Shown here one piece after another: positions 17,088 through 26,057 of a DNA stretch of 64,000 bases. Below the pieces are notes generated by a model, which made no database searches, was not told where the DNA came from, and saw only the letters and a list, made by a program, of their open reading frames with translations. The stretch spans positions 1-64,000 of the forward strand of contig NZ_SWDB01000017.1 of NCBI RefSeq assembly GCF_005116735.1, read 5' to 3'. The position numbers and the translations under genes were made by a program. The DNA is from Thalassotalea mangrovi. Lineage in GTDB: Bacteria; Pseudomonadota; Gammaproteobacteria; Enterobacterales; Alteromonadaceae. The first letter of the stretch is position 1. The number at the start of each line of letters is the position of its first letter.

Positions 17088-18674
17088 ATGATGAGTATTG
17101 ATTTTATCCTACCGGATATTGGCGAAGGCATTGTTGAATGTGAACTGGTTGAGTGGCTGGTAAAAGAAGGCGATCGCATTGAAGAAGATCAGCCAGTTGC
17201 CGATGTGATGACCGACAAGGCGTTGGTACAGATTCCCGCCATGTACTCAGGTACGGTTGACAAGTTGTATTATAAGCAAGGTGAAATTGCCAAGGTACAT
17301 CAACCATTGTTTGCCATGACTAGAGAAGACGACGCGGCAGAAGCCGAAGCCGAGAAGGTTACTGACAATATCAGTGATGTTCCTGCCGTTGAGTCGGTGA
17401 TTGCCAGTGAATCCAGTGCAGGTTCACAAGTCGAAGACTTTATCCTGCCGGATATTGGTGAAGGAATCGTCGAATGTGAGATCGTCGATTGGTTGGTTAA
17501 CGAAGGTGATATTATTGAAGAAGACCAGGCGGTTGTCGATGTTATGACCGATAAAGCCCTGGTGCAGATCCCTGCCAAATATGCCGGCAAAGTGGTCAAG
17601 CTTCACTATGCCAAAGGCGATATCGCCAAAGTGCATGAACCATTATTTGCGATTGAACACCAGGGAGCGGCCGTTACACCAGCGAATACTCAACCGGCTG
17701 AAGCAACACCATCTACGGTAACTTCTCCTAAGGTTGAAGCACCTGCCGCACAAACTGTAAATGGTAAGGTTGCTCAGGGTAAAGCTTTGGCAAGTCCTGC
17801 CGTGCGCAGGGTGGCTCGTGAAATGTCTGTAGATATTCATGCAGTGCCGGGTAGCGGACCTAAAGGTCGCGTTTTCAAAGAAGACGTGGTTAAGTTTGCA
17901 CAATCTGGTGGTCAGGTATCCAAAGCTGAAGTTACAGATGCGGCAGTGAGCACATCCGTAGCTGCCGGTAACACTCGCGTTGAACCAATCCGCGGTGTCA
18001 AAGCTGCAATGGCAAAAGCCATGACGGCATCCGTATCCACCATTCCTCATTTTACCTATTGTGAGGAAATCGATTTGACTGAGCTAATTGCACTGCGCAA
18101 ATCGGTTAAAGATGAATATGCCAAGCAGGATATTAAGTTGACCATGATGCCGTTTTTCATTAAAGCGATGTCGTTGGCACTTAAAGAGTTTCCGGTGATG
18201 AACTCTCAACCCAATGAAGATTGCACTGAGTTAACTTACTTTGATGATCACAATATTGGTATGGCGGTCGACTCCAAAGTTGGCTTGTTAGTGCCAAACG
18301 TTAAGCAAGTCCAACATAAATCGATTGTTGATGTGGCAAAAGATGTGATGCGTTTAACTAGTGATGCTCGTGACGGACGAGTAGCGACGACGGATCTAAA
18401 AGGCGGTACGATTAGTATTTCTAATATTGGCGCATTGGGCGGTACGGTCGCTACACCTATCATTAACAAGCCAGAAGTTGCGATTGTCGCACTGGGTAAA
18501 GTACAAACCTTACCTCGCTTTGATGACAAAGGCGAGGTTCAGGCACGTTCAATTATGCAGGTGAGCTGGTCTGGCGATCATCGAATTATTGATGGTGGCA
18601 CCATTGCCCGATTCAATAATCTGTGGAAGTCGTTCCTGGAAAATCCAACTCTGATGCTGATGCATATGAGCTAA
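17088..18674 (+). CDS. bkdB: Branched-chain 2-oxoacid dehydrogenase E2 (dihydrolipoyl acyltransferase)
   Basis: A 528-residue E2 core protein with two lipoyl domains rather than one: residues about 5-78 and 117-190, each with the lipoylation motif TDKALVQIPA. An Ala/Pro/Thr-rich linker leads to the E1/E3-binding domain (ASPAVRRVAREMSVDIHAV...GPKGRVFKEDV, about 233-270) and then the catalytic domain with SWSGDHRIIDGGT, whose histidine is the catalytic base. The two lipoyl domains are nearly repeats and probably arose by duplication. The E3 lipoamide dehydrogenase is not in the operon and must be supplied from elsewhere. A strong terminator follows. Confidence 0.95.
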   Translation: MMSIDFILPDIGEGIVECELVEWLVKEGDRIEEDQPVADVMTDKALVQIPAMYSGTVDKLYYKQGEIAKVHQPLFAMTREDDAAEAEAEKVTDNISDVPAVESVIASESSAGSQVEDFILPDIGEGIVECEIVDWLVNEGDIIEEDQAVVDVMTDKALVQIPAKYAGKVVKLHYAKGDIAKVHEPLFAIEHQGAAVTPANTQPAEATPSTVTSPKVEAPAAQTVNGKVAQGKALASPAVRRVAREMSVDIHAVPGSGPKGRVFKEDVVKFAQSGGQVSKAEVTDAAVSTSVAAGNTRVEPIRGVKAAMAKAMTASVSTIPHFTYCEEIDLTELIALRKSVKDEYAKQDIKLTMMPFFIKAMSLALKEFPVMNSQPNEDCTELTYFDDHNIGMAVDSKVGLLVPNVKQVQHKSIVDVAKDVMRLTSDARDGRVATTDLKGGTISISNIGALGGTVATPIINKPEVAIVALGKVQTLPRFDDKGEVQARSIMQVSWSGDHRIIDGGTIARFNNLWKSFLENPTLMLMHMS

Positions 18675-18687
18675 TATTTCGATTTTG

Positions 18688-18711
18688 AAGCCCGCGAAAG
18701 CGGGCTTTTTT
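18688..18711 (+). terminator. Terminator of the bkd operon
   Basis: Perfect arms AAGCCCGC / GCGGGCTT (18688-18695, 18700-18707) with a GAAA tetraloop, followed by a T run. Confidence 0.95.
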
Positions 18712-18790
18712 ATGCCTGGATTTGGCTGGGGAGTGGGTGTTCTGCCTTTGGGGTGAGGAGTTATATCGTACTTTGAATTAACTGGCAGTT

Positions 18791-18970
18791 GTCAGTGATT
18801 TAATTACATGCTCGATGCGAATTCTGCCTATCGGTGATCTCATTATTTGGTCTGTGCGATATCTGCTTATTGTTATTTAAATGTTCGGTGCGATATCTGC
18901 TTATCGTGAACTAATTGTATGTTCTGTGCGAATTCTGCTTGTCGTGATCTAATTATTTGGTCTGTGCAAA
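18791..18970. repeat. Degenerate tandem repeat, 34-39 bp period
   Basis: A unit beginning TGCGAATTCTGCTTATCGTG and ending near TTATTTGGTC recurs with starts near 18816, 18855, 18889, 18927 and a truncated start at 18965; a partial unit precedes it. Copies differ at several positions and alternate between GAATTC and GATATC near the start. There is no coding frame. It abuts a second, unrelated tandem array. Confidence 0.75.
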
Positions 18971-19170
18971 TACCCGTACCGCATCCTGCTAACCGGGCAT
19001 ACATCCATGTACGTAATATACCCGTACCGCATCCTGCTAACCGGGCATACATACATCCATATACGTAATATACCCGTACCGCATCCTGCTAACCGGGCAT
19101 ACATACATCCATATACGTAATATACCCGTACCGCATCCTGCTAACCGGGCATACATACATCCATGTAATA
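18971..19170. repeat. Four-copy tandem repeat, 48-52 bp period
   Basis: Four consecutive copies start at 18971, 19019, 19071 and 19123, each opening TACCCGTACCGCATCCTGCT. Each contains CCCG...CGGG arms able to form a small hairpin. Lengths are 48, 52, 52 and 48 bp; the difference is one ACAT tetranucleotide in one case and a shortened end in the last. The copies are almost identical, so the expansion is recent. No open frame spans the array. Confidence 0.9.
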
Positions 19171-19195
19171 AAAAAAGGGCGCCATGTAGGCGCCC
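19170..19195 (-). terminator. GC-rich hairpin with a minus-strand T run
   Basis: Perfect arms GGGCGCC (19177-19183) and GGCGCCC (19189-19195) with a 5-nt loop, and seven A residues on its left that become a T run on the minus strand. No minus-strand gene lies upstream, so it may be a relic or a structured element. The rest of 19196-19508 shows no gene. Confidence 0.6.
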
Positions 19196-19508
19196 GAACT
19201 TTAAGGAAGAAAACTATGAAAAGTTAACGGTAATAATAATAATCAAAAATGGGTTTCAATTCCGTTAACCAAATGTAATTTTTCGCTCATTATTTGTACG
19301 TATTTTCATTATCTCGCCATTTCTGTTGTTCAATCCTGATTATTTTGATGCTAACTTGTTGTAACCAATGTGTTTAACAAAGATATTCTGAAGTATAAAA
19401 AAATTTGCACTGGTTACCAATGCACTGGAATTTGACGACTGGCCGGTCGCTCCTGAACGTCCCTGAGATTCATTAAATTTTAATATCTGAATAATTTAAA
19501 AGAAATTT

Positions 19509-20303
19509 ATGCGCAATATTATCACTCTTTACATCATCTTTTGGGTTGCTCATACCGCTAATGCCCAAACCACGGTTTCCTATTCACTGCAGGAATGCCA
19601 ATCATCCTGCACCATGTTGATTGTTTCCGACGACAATAAGACGATGCTAGCGCACAACCCGGCGCGGGCTAAGCAGCGTATGACGCCGTTTTCCAGTTTT
19701 AAAATTGCTAATACCCTGATTGCACTAGATACCGCAGTGGTAAAGAATTTAGAACAGAAATTAACGTTTGATACGCAAGCTTATCCAGTACAAAGCTGGT
19801 GGCCAGAAAACTGGTACCAAAGGCCGTTGGTTATCCGCGACGCGTTTCAATACTCAGCGGTTCCTATTTACCAACAGATTGCCACCGAGATATCGGCACC
19901 GGTTATGAGTCAATACCTTAAGCAGTTCTCCTATGGCAATCAGGATATTTCATCAGGCATCGACACCTTTTGGTTAAATGAAAGCCTTACCATAAGTGCT
20001 GAAGAGCAAATTGAGTTTTTGCAAAAGCTGTATCGCCAGGAATTGGATTTAAAGGCCGATACATATGTCAAATTCAAGCAAATCATGCTGGTTGAAAGCA
20101 CATCCGAATATCAACTTTATGCGAAAACCGGCGGCGGTCAGTTAGAAAAAGGCAAAGCCCTTGGTTGGTATGTAGGTTATGTGGTTAAGGATAACGAAAT
20201 CTATTATTTTGCCTTTAATATGGATGCCAAAACGTTTGCCGATGTCCAAAAAGTCCGGGTGAACACGGTTCGCTCTGAATTAAAGAAATTGGGCATTATT
20301 TAA
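19509..20303 (+). CDS. Class D (OXA-type) beta-lactamase family protein
   Basis: A 264-residue exported serine beta-lactamase of class D by motif set. A signal peptide ends near ANAQ (about residue 20). The active-site SxxK is S62-S-F-K65 (TPFSSFKIANTLIAL), followed by S116-A-V118, Y142-G-N144 and K206-T-G208, with the conserved FWL (W155) that stabilises the carboxylated lysine in OXA enzymes. All key residues for hydrolysis are therefore present. Length is typical. It is probably periplasmic and chromosomal; no integron or insertion sequence is adjacent. Related BlaR-type sensor domains share these motifs, but here there is no membrane sensor part. Substrate range cannot be read from sequence. 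Confidence 0.88.
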   Translation: MRNIITLYIIFWVAHTANAQTTVSYSLQECQSSCTMLIVSDDNKTMLAHNPARAKQRMTPFSSFKIANTLIALDTAVVKNLEQKLTFDTQAYPVQSWWPENWYQRPLVIRDAFQYSAVPIYQQIATEISAPVMSQYLKQFSYGNQDISSGIDTFWLNESLTISAEEQIEFLQKLYRQELDLKADTYVKFKQIMLVESTSEYQLYAKTGGGQLEKGKALGWYVGYVVKDNEIYYFAFNMDAKTFADVQKVRVNTVRSELKKLGII

Positions 20304-20524
20304 CAAAATTTAAACCTGTTGAATACACATCTGTTCAAGCTTCGAGCGATTGAATTTTCTGCACCGAAAAGGCCTGATAAAACGCGTTGAATCGGGCCCT
20401 GCTAACCGATACACTAACCGTTAGCGCTAAATTCAATACCGTCATATATACCGGCGGTTTTGGAACAATTTCACGGTAGCTTACCCTTAAAGCAAACCGA
20501 TTATAACAGGGACCTTTCATTCGT

Positions 20525-23500
20525 ATGTCTGGATTACAACGAATTATTCTGATCGATACGCATTTACCCGGCATGGTCGAGCTAAAAGTTAATGGCCACA
20601 CTAATATCTGTGGTACTAATGCCTCCGGTAAAACCACCTTGCAACGCCTTGTTCCGGTGTTTTTTGGTGAATCCCCTAACAAAGTGGTACCCGCGACCCG
20701 GGATAACTTTCAAACCTGGTATTTGCCCCGGGAATCCAGTTTTATCATATACGAATACCAACGCATTGACGGGCAAACCTGTATGGCGGTGCTGACCTCA
20801 TCCGCAACCGGCGTCGTTTATCGCTTTTTTGATAAGGGTTTTGTGGTAGAAGACTTTATTGCCGATGATATGACTGGCAAACGTTCGATTGCCATTAGTG
20901 AAATTGCCAAAGCATCAAAACGCCAGGGCGTGCAGGTGACCAAGGGATTGAACACCAAAGAGTTTCGGGCGGTGATCCAGAATGATCGGGCGATGATGAA
21001 TGCGACTGCATCGAAACGAGATCTGGTCAATGCGGCCCGCTTGTTCAGCTTATGTGAAAGTGATGCCAAGCTACGCCATATAGAAAAACTGATCAAGGCG
21101 GTACATTCCAAAGAAGGCAAGATGGAAACCATCAAGGCGATGATTGCTGCGATTTTGGAAGAAGACGGAGTGCAGACACCAACCAGTAAGATATCTAAAG
21201 CTCAGGTTGAGGACTGGATCAAGGAATGTTCATTGATACAACAGTTTGATGAGTTAATGCCGCAATACGACAACCTGCAGCGAGTCAATTCGCAGTTGGA
21301 ACAAACCGAACAGCGCATGGCCGAGCTAAAGGCACTGCTGTCTAATGATTATTCGTTGTTGGCGGAATCCCTGCTTAAAGCAGAAAACGATCAGCAATTG
21401 TATAAATCCAAACTTAACGAACTCACGAGTGAGTTCGAGCAAAGTCGGGACCGGTTAAATCGCGATATCTCCCAGGCAAAAGCAGACATAGATACCAGCG
21501 AAAAGCACCTCGATAAAATCGAAGAAGAGTTTAATGCATGGCAGGATAAAGATATCGAGCAGCATAAGCTCAACCTGGATAAAATCGGTGCCTGGCAATC
21601 GCAGTTGCAGTCGATGACGGAACAGCATGCTTTATTAACGGAAGAACATCAGGATGTTGAGGCCGCTTATCATAAACGTCAGGCTGAGCTGGAAAAGAAA
21701 CAAGGTAAGGAATTAAATCAACTGGATGAGCAAAAAGACAAGGTTGTTGCACGATTACGGGATAAGCAAAAACAAGAATCGGTTGCCCTTCAGGCTCTGA
21801 TGTCCGATCAGGACCAACGCTTGCAAGCCTTGCTGGTTGATTTTGATACTCAGATCCAACAGGCCCGTCTACAATTGCAGTCGTTAAAGACGCAGATGGA
21901 GCTAAGTGGTCCGTTACCGGAAGAACAGCAGCAAATGGCGCTGGCGGAAGCGAGCGTTGAACAGGCGCAGCTTGAAGAAGATGGCTTGCGCGCCCAGTTG
22001 CAGCAAGCCCAGGAGCAACTGCAGCAATTTAAATATCAGCAAATTGCGCTCAATGAAAAGTTAAACAAAGCCCGGAGCAAAGAGAAGCAGGCAGAGCAGG
22101 TTGTTGCTCAAGTCGATGCTTGGTTAAATCCCAAGGACAATACCTTATTGCAGTTTCTTCGCAATGAGCATCCTGGCTGGGAGCAACATATCGGCAAATT
22201 GCTGGCGCCAGAATTATTGTCTCGCTCTGACTTAGCACCGGCACTGGTTGATGATGTAGCATCGCAAAACTCGATGTTTGGATTATTGCTGGATACCAGC
22301 GTTATCGCCGAAAGCGATATTGCCCAGTCTCAGGCTGCACTAGAGCAGCAGTTACAACAGGCTAATGAAGAGTTGCACAAATGCCAGCAAGAAAAAGCCG
22401 CAATTGCTTCAGAGCTGCAACGACTGAATGAGAATGTCAAAAAGACCGAACAGGACTTCATTGCCTTGCAGTCGCAATGTCAGTTCAAACAACAGACTCG
22501 AGTGCGGGCACAGGAAGATAAGCAGCAGTTAAAGAACGAACACAAACAGGCATTACAGGAACGCAAACAACAAATTCAAAAGCGCCTGAAGGCGGAGCAA
22601 TCTGCCCTTGAAAAGCTGGAGTTGAATAAACAAAACGCTATTGATGAGCACAAGGATGTTTGTCATGACGAAAAAATGGAACATGAACTACATTGGCAAC
22701 AACTTATTGGTGACAGCGAGCAACAGTTAAGCAGCATTAACGAGCAAATTGCGCAAACTAAGCAGCAATTAAAAGATGGACTGAAATCGGTGAAAAACTG
22801 GTATCAGGATGAGCTGGCGAAACGTGAAGTCGACGTTGACTTAATCGCCAAACTGAAACAGAGCATTGCTCAGTTAAAAGACGATATTGAACTGACCAAC
22901 AAGCATCGCGACAGCGTCAGGGAATATGACCGCTGGTATGAGGTGGTGTTCTCCAGGCAAAAGAGTATGCATTTGCAGCAGCTTTCAAAAGCCAAGGAGC
23001 AAAAATCGTCAGCACAACGCAGCCTGGAAAACAGTCAGTCCACCTATAAGCAGCAAAAGGGACAAATCAGCGAGCAATTGCAGCAACTGGAAAAAGCCCT
23101 GAATGAGCAGCGCGAGCTGGTCGCAAATATCAATAGCTTAAAACAGCAATTTGCGTTGCTAAAATTGCCGACGGTGGCGGAGCCCACCGACAATTCCAGC
23201 GTTTCAGCGCGGGTGAGTGAAGGTCAGGATTTATTGACTCGCCATCGCAAGGCGGTAGCCGACGTGGATGAATATGTCCATTACTTCGACAATGCTATTG
23301 CACAAAAATCCGGCATAAGCCTGACCGAAGCCTGGGAACGCGCCCGTAGCGACTGCCAGGTTGAAAATGCCCAGGGCTTGCCAGTGCTGGATTGCCGAAA
23401 AATGGTCAAAGAACTCGATATTTTGCTCAATGTCATGGTGCCCCAGCATCTTGAAGGGGTGCGCAATAACGGTCTCAACTTTGGTAATGATTTGACTCAG

Positions 23501-24208
23501 TATTACAACATCCTGGCCGATATTGATAAGCGCATTTCGTCGCAATCAAAGCGTATTTCCCGAGAAGTGGATCAGGAACTGTTCCTGGATGGTGTAAGTG
23601 AGTCCAGCGTTAAAATTCGCTCAAAAGTCAGTGAATTTGATTTTTGGCCGACCTTGCTGCGCTTTAATAAATTACACAAAGATTGGTTAGCCGACGACAG
23701 TGAGTCATTGCCAGATGAAGAATATATGCTGACCATCCGCGAAGTTCTTGATGTACTTGGGCGGGCGACGATGAGCGCCGGCGTCGGGCATTTATTGGAT
23801 ATCGAATTGCACCTGAAAGAAGGGAACTCCAACCTGGTGATCCGCACTGACAGGCAATTAAACGAATCTTCCAGTCATGGTATGGCCTATTTGATTTTAT
23901 GTAAGTTCCTGCTGGCATTTACCCGCTTGCTCAGAGGCCATTCGAAAGCCACCATTCATTGGCCAATTGATGAAATTGGTACCCTGGCGAATAAGAATGT
24001 GAAGAAAATATTTGATGCCTGCCGGGCTAACAATATCAGCGTTCTGGGGGCATTTCCAAACCCTGAGTCGGATGTATTGCACTTCTTTGAAAACCGTTAC
24101 CTGATTGATAAGAATGCCAGCAAGCAAAAGCTGCGCATGGTACAGCCGAAAGTCAATCCGATTTCAGCGCGACTTAAGCAAAAACAACAACTGGAGGCGA
24201 CCGCATGA
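20525..24208 (+). CDS. SMC-like ATPase, MksB/JetC-type, with long coiled coil
   Basis: A 1227-residue SMC-family ATPase. The N-terminal head has Walker A at residues 30-37 (GTNASGKT). About residues 240-1020 are Gln/Glu/Lys/Leu-rich coiled coil broken near 530-600 by a non-coil segment, the likely hinge. The C-terminal head carries a signature-like SSSHGMAYLIL near 1113 and a Walker B TIHWPIDEIG near 1145, as in SbcC/MukB-like ATPases. It lacks the LSGGEKA signature of canonical Smc. It is followed with 4-nt overlap by two small subunits and then an HNH gene. The architecture matches MksB of MksBEF or JetC of Wadjet; I infer a DNA-loop-extruding plasmid or phage sensor. Chromosome-maintenance use is an alternative. 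Confidence 0.85.
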   Translation: MSGLQRIILIDTHLPGMVELKVNGHTNICGTNASGKTTLQRLVPVFFGESPNKVVPATRDNFQTWYLPRESSFIIYEYQRIDGQTCMAVLTSSATGVVYRFFDKGFVVEDFIADDMTGKRSIAISEIAKASKRQGVQVTKGLNTKEFRAVIQNDRAMMNATASKRDLVNAARLFSLCESDAKLRHIEKLIKAVHSKEGKMETIKAMIAAILEEDGVQTPTSKISKAQVEDWIKECSLIQQFDELMPQYDNLQRVNSQLEQTEQRMAELKALLSNDYSLLAESLLKAENDQQLYKSKLNELTSEFEQSRDRLNRDISQAKADIDTSEKHLDKIEEEFNAWQDKDIEQHKLNLDKIGAWQSQLQSMTEQHALLTEEHQDVEAAYHKRQAELEKKQGKELNQLDEQKDKVVARLRDKQKQESVALQALMSDQDQRLQALLVDFDTQIQQARLQLQSLKTQMELSGPLPEEQQQMALAEASVEQAQLEEDGLRAQLQQAQEQLQQFKYQQIALNEKLNKARSKEKQAEQVVAQVDAWLNPKDNTLLQFLRNEHPGWEQHIGKLLAPELLSRSDLAPALVDDVASQNSMFGLLLDTSVIAESDIAQSQAALEQQLQQANEELHKCQQEKAAIASELQRLNENVKKTEQDFIALQSQCQFKQQTRVRAQEDKQQLKNEHKQALQERKQQIQKRLKAEQSALEKLELNKQNAIDEHKDVCHDEKMEHELHWQQLIGDSEQQLSSINEQIAQTKQQLKDGLKSVKNWYQDELAKREVDVDLIAKLKQSIAQLKDDIELTNKHRDSVREYDRWYEVVFSRQKSMHLQQLSKAKEQKSSAQRSLENSQSTYKQQKGQISEQLQQLEKALNEQRELVANINSLKQQFALLKLPTVAEPTDNSSVSARVSEGQDLLTRHRKAVADVDEYVHYFDNAIAQKSGISLTEAWERARSDCQVENAQGLPVLDCRKMVKELDILLNVMVPQHLEGVRNNGLNFGNDLTQYYNILADIDKRISSQSKRISREVDQELFLDGVSESSVKIRSKVSEFDFWPTLLRFNKLHKDWLADDSESLPDEEYMLTIREVLDVLGRATMSAGVGHLLDIELHLKEGNSNLVIRTDRQLNESSSHGMAYLILCKFLLAFTRLLRGHSKATIHWPIDEIGTLANKNVKKIFDACRANNISVLGAFPNPESDVLHFFENRYLIDKNASKQKLRMVQPKVNPISARLKQKQQLEATA

Positions 24209-24840
24209 TGTCACTAAAGGGTAGGGTGATGGAAACCCTGTTAAGCGGTGGTTTTATCTGTAAAACCAGTGATGAGTTGGCTTTTCAGTTTTTGCAGAAT
24301 CATGAACACCTGGCTGAGGTGGAGCGTCAGCTCAATACCATGAACCGAACACTGGCGTCGGCAAATGATGGCAATTTGTATTTTTGTGCTTATCAGACGA
24401 TCGATACGGACGAGCGCAAACAATTGTCAGTGCAGTTTCGTGATATTGCCAGCTCGTTATTACCGCTGGCAGAGTGGCTGGTGCTGGTACAGGAAACCCG
24501 TGGGGACAATGCACCGCTTACTGAAGGCAAAGTGATTCGCCTTGCTGAGTTGCAAAGCGTCATTGAAGATACCCCTGCATTTGTTGAGCAGCTGGCAAAA
24601 ATTGCCCGCTATAGTCTGTTCAACTCCACCAGTTCTGCGGTCGATGCGCAGCTGAAACAAATCTTTAAACGCTTGGTTGAGACCGGCTATTTACTGCGGC
24701 CAAACCCGGATAACCAGATCTATCTGGCGACCGGCAAAATTGACTATTTGTTTGACGTGATTCGTTTTATTGACGAGTCGGAAAACCTTGGCCTTGAACA
24801 ACAGGCTGAACTTGCAATCAAGCAAGGAGACTTGCTTTGA
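24205..24840 (+). CDS. MksE/JetB-like small condensin subunit
   Basis: A 211-residue protein starting within the stop of the SMC gene (ATGA overlap), so translation is coupled. It is mostly helical, with a winged-helix-like C-terminal part (LKQIFKRLVETGYLLRPNPDNQIYLATGKIDYLFDVIRFI). Size, position beside an SMC ATPase and the KITE-like winged-helix shape fit MksE/MukE or JetB. Sequence identity to known members is too low to confirm by eye. No enzymatic motif is seen. It is expected to bridge the kleisin and the SMC heads. Confidence 0.65.
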   Translation: MMSLKGRVMETLLSGGFICKTSDELAFQFLQNHEHLAEVERQLNTMNRTLASANDGNLYFCAYQTIDTDERKQLSVQFRDIASSLLPLAEWLVLVQETRGDNAPLTEGKVIRLAELQSVIEDTPAFVEQLAKIARYSLFNSTSSAVDAQLKQIFKRLVETGYLLRPNPDNQIYLATGKIDYLFDVIRFIDESENLGLEQQAELAIKQGDLL

Positions 24841-26057
24841 GTAGCCAGCTAGAGCGTGCTGGTTTTACCCTGTTAAGGGCTTTATCCAAGCATGCGGATA
24901 TTGTAATGCAGGCGTATCTGTCGGGTCATATCAATGATCTTGAATACGACAGTAATGTCATTGAAAAGCTGATTGAACTTGGTGTGTTGTGGCGCCCGGA
25001 GCCGGGTGAAGATTTGCGTCTTCGTTCAACGGTCAGGGCCCTGCTCGAGAATAGTTTGCGCGATGAACGTAATCGCCAACTGGATACCAATATCGGTACC
25101 AAGCTGGCGGCGATTAAGACCGTTACCAATCACTATAAAGAAAGCCTGCATCATAAAGCCTATGGTGATGCCGAAGTTTATTTGGAAGATCTGGCAGAGC
25201 AGGTATATACCCTGGTGGATAGTTTAAAATCCAGTGTCCGTAATCTTTGGCGCCGTATCCATAATGAATTTGGTTACGTTGCCTCAATCAGTGCCAAAAT
25301 CCGCGAAAATGAACTGGCCCAGAGTCAACTGACGCAAATGCGACAACAGTTGGAAATGTTCCAGTTTGATGAGCTGTCAAAACTTGCTGGTAGTTCCAGG
25401 GAGCTTCGTCGGCTATTGGTGGTGCAACTGCAACGCAGCCATAGTGAGATTAGCCAGGAGTTAAGCCTGGCGCAGGCGAAGCTGATTGACTTGCTCGGTA
25501 AATTTCGAGAATACCTGCATCGTTCGCAACTGCTCAAAGGGTTTGTTTTACATCAACAGCAAAAGCCTGATTATAAAGTTAAAGATTACAGTGAACAGGC
25601 AAAAATACCGGGCCTGTTCAATCAGGCTAAGGCAATCATGCAACCGGCGAGCATCGATGTGAATAATGTCGAGCATGAACTGGTTTATGTCGATCTGGTC
25701 GCTCATTTAAAACAGGTGCGTCATAATCAATCGCTGAACCAAAAGCTACGCCAGGGCCAGGAATTTTCACTGGAGGATATCGAATCTATCGATATCGAAT
25801 CCGATGGCTTAAAAGAAGCCGTGGAAAGTTATTTCTGCCAGGTAATTGATTCGGGGCAACCGATGTCAGCCCTGGAATATCATCGCCAGCTGAGTCTTGA
25901 TTTCGACCGGGAAGTCTGGGTGTATGGTGTTATCAATGGCTTTGGTGGACTGAACCAGGATGAGCAGGAGTTTTTTGAAATTGGCATGGAAGGCCATCCG
26001 CATCCGACATTTGACGGTAACTTTATTATTGAAGATGTGGAGTTAGGGTTACGCTAA
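24837..26057 (+). CDS. Kleisin-like subunit, MksF/JetA-type
   Basis: A 406-residue protein that starts at TTG 24837 inside the preceding stop codon. Residues 1-70 look like a winged helix (FTLLRALSKHADIVMQAYLSGHINDLEYD...IEKLIELGVLWRP). A long helical region follows (about 75-330) with heptad-like stretches (ENELAQSQLTQMRQQLEMFQFDELSKL), then a small C-terminal domain (LSLDFDREVWVYGVINGFGGL). This layout fits MukF/MksF kleisins. I recall related Alteromonadales proteins sometimes being labelled otherwise, and I see no catalytic motif. Assignment is by context and architecture. Confidence 0.6.
   Translation: MSSQLERAGFTLLRALSKHADIVMQAYLSGHINDLEYDSNVIEKLIELGVLWRPEPGEDLRLRSTVRALLENSLRDERNRQLDTNIGTKLAAIKTVTNHYKESLHHKAYGDAEVYLEDLAEQVYTLVDSLKSSVRNLWRRIHNEFGYVASISAKIRENELAQSQLTQMRQQLEMFQFDELSKLAGSSRELRRLLVVQLQRSHSEISQELSLAQAKLIDLLGKFREYLHRSQLLKGFVLHQQQKPDYKVKDYSEQAKIPGLFNQAKAIMQPASIDVNNVEHELVYVDLVAHLKQVRHNQSLNQKLRQGQEFSLEDIESIDIESDGLKEAVESYFCQVIDSGQPMSALEYHRQLSLDFDREVWVYGVINGFGGLNQDEQEFFEIGMEGHPHPTFDGNFIIEDVELGLR

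Noticed and set aside
14919-18674. Pyruvate dehydrogenase assignment for the E1/E2 operon
   Set aside because: The heteromeric alpha/beta E1 with a BkdA1-type N-terminus fits the branched-chain complex better than the homodimeric AceE-type E1 usual in this group.
18791-19170. CRISPR array
   Set aside because: Units are contiguous without unique spacers, there are no cas genes, and the two arrays have unrelated units.
20335-20682. 115-residue minus-strand frame overlapping the SMC gene start
   Set aside because: It overlaps the conserved Walker A coding region antisense and has no plausible product.
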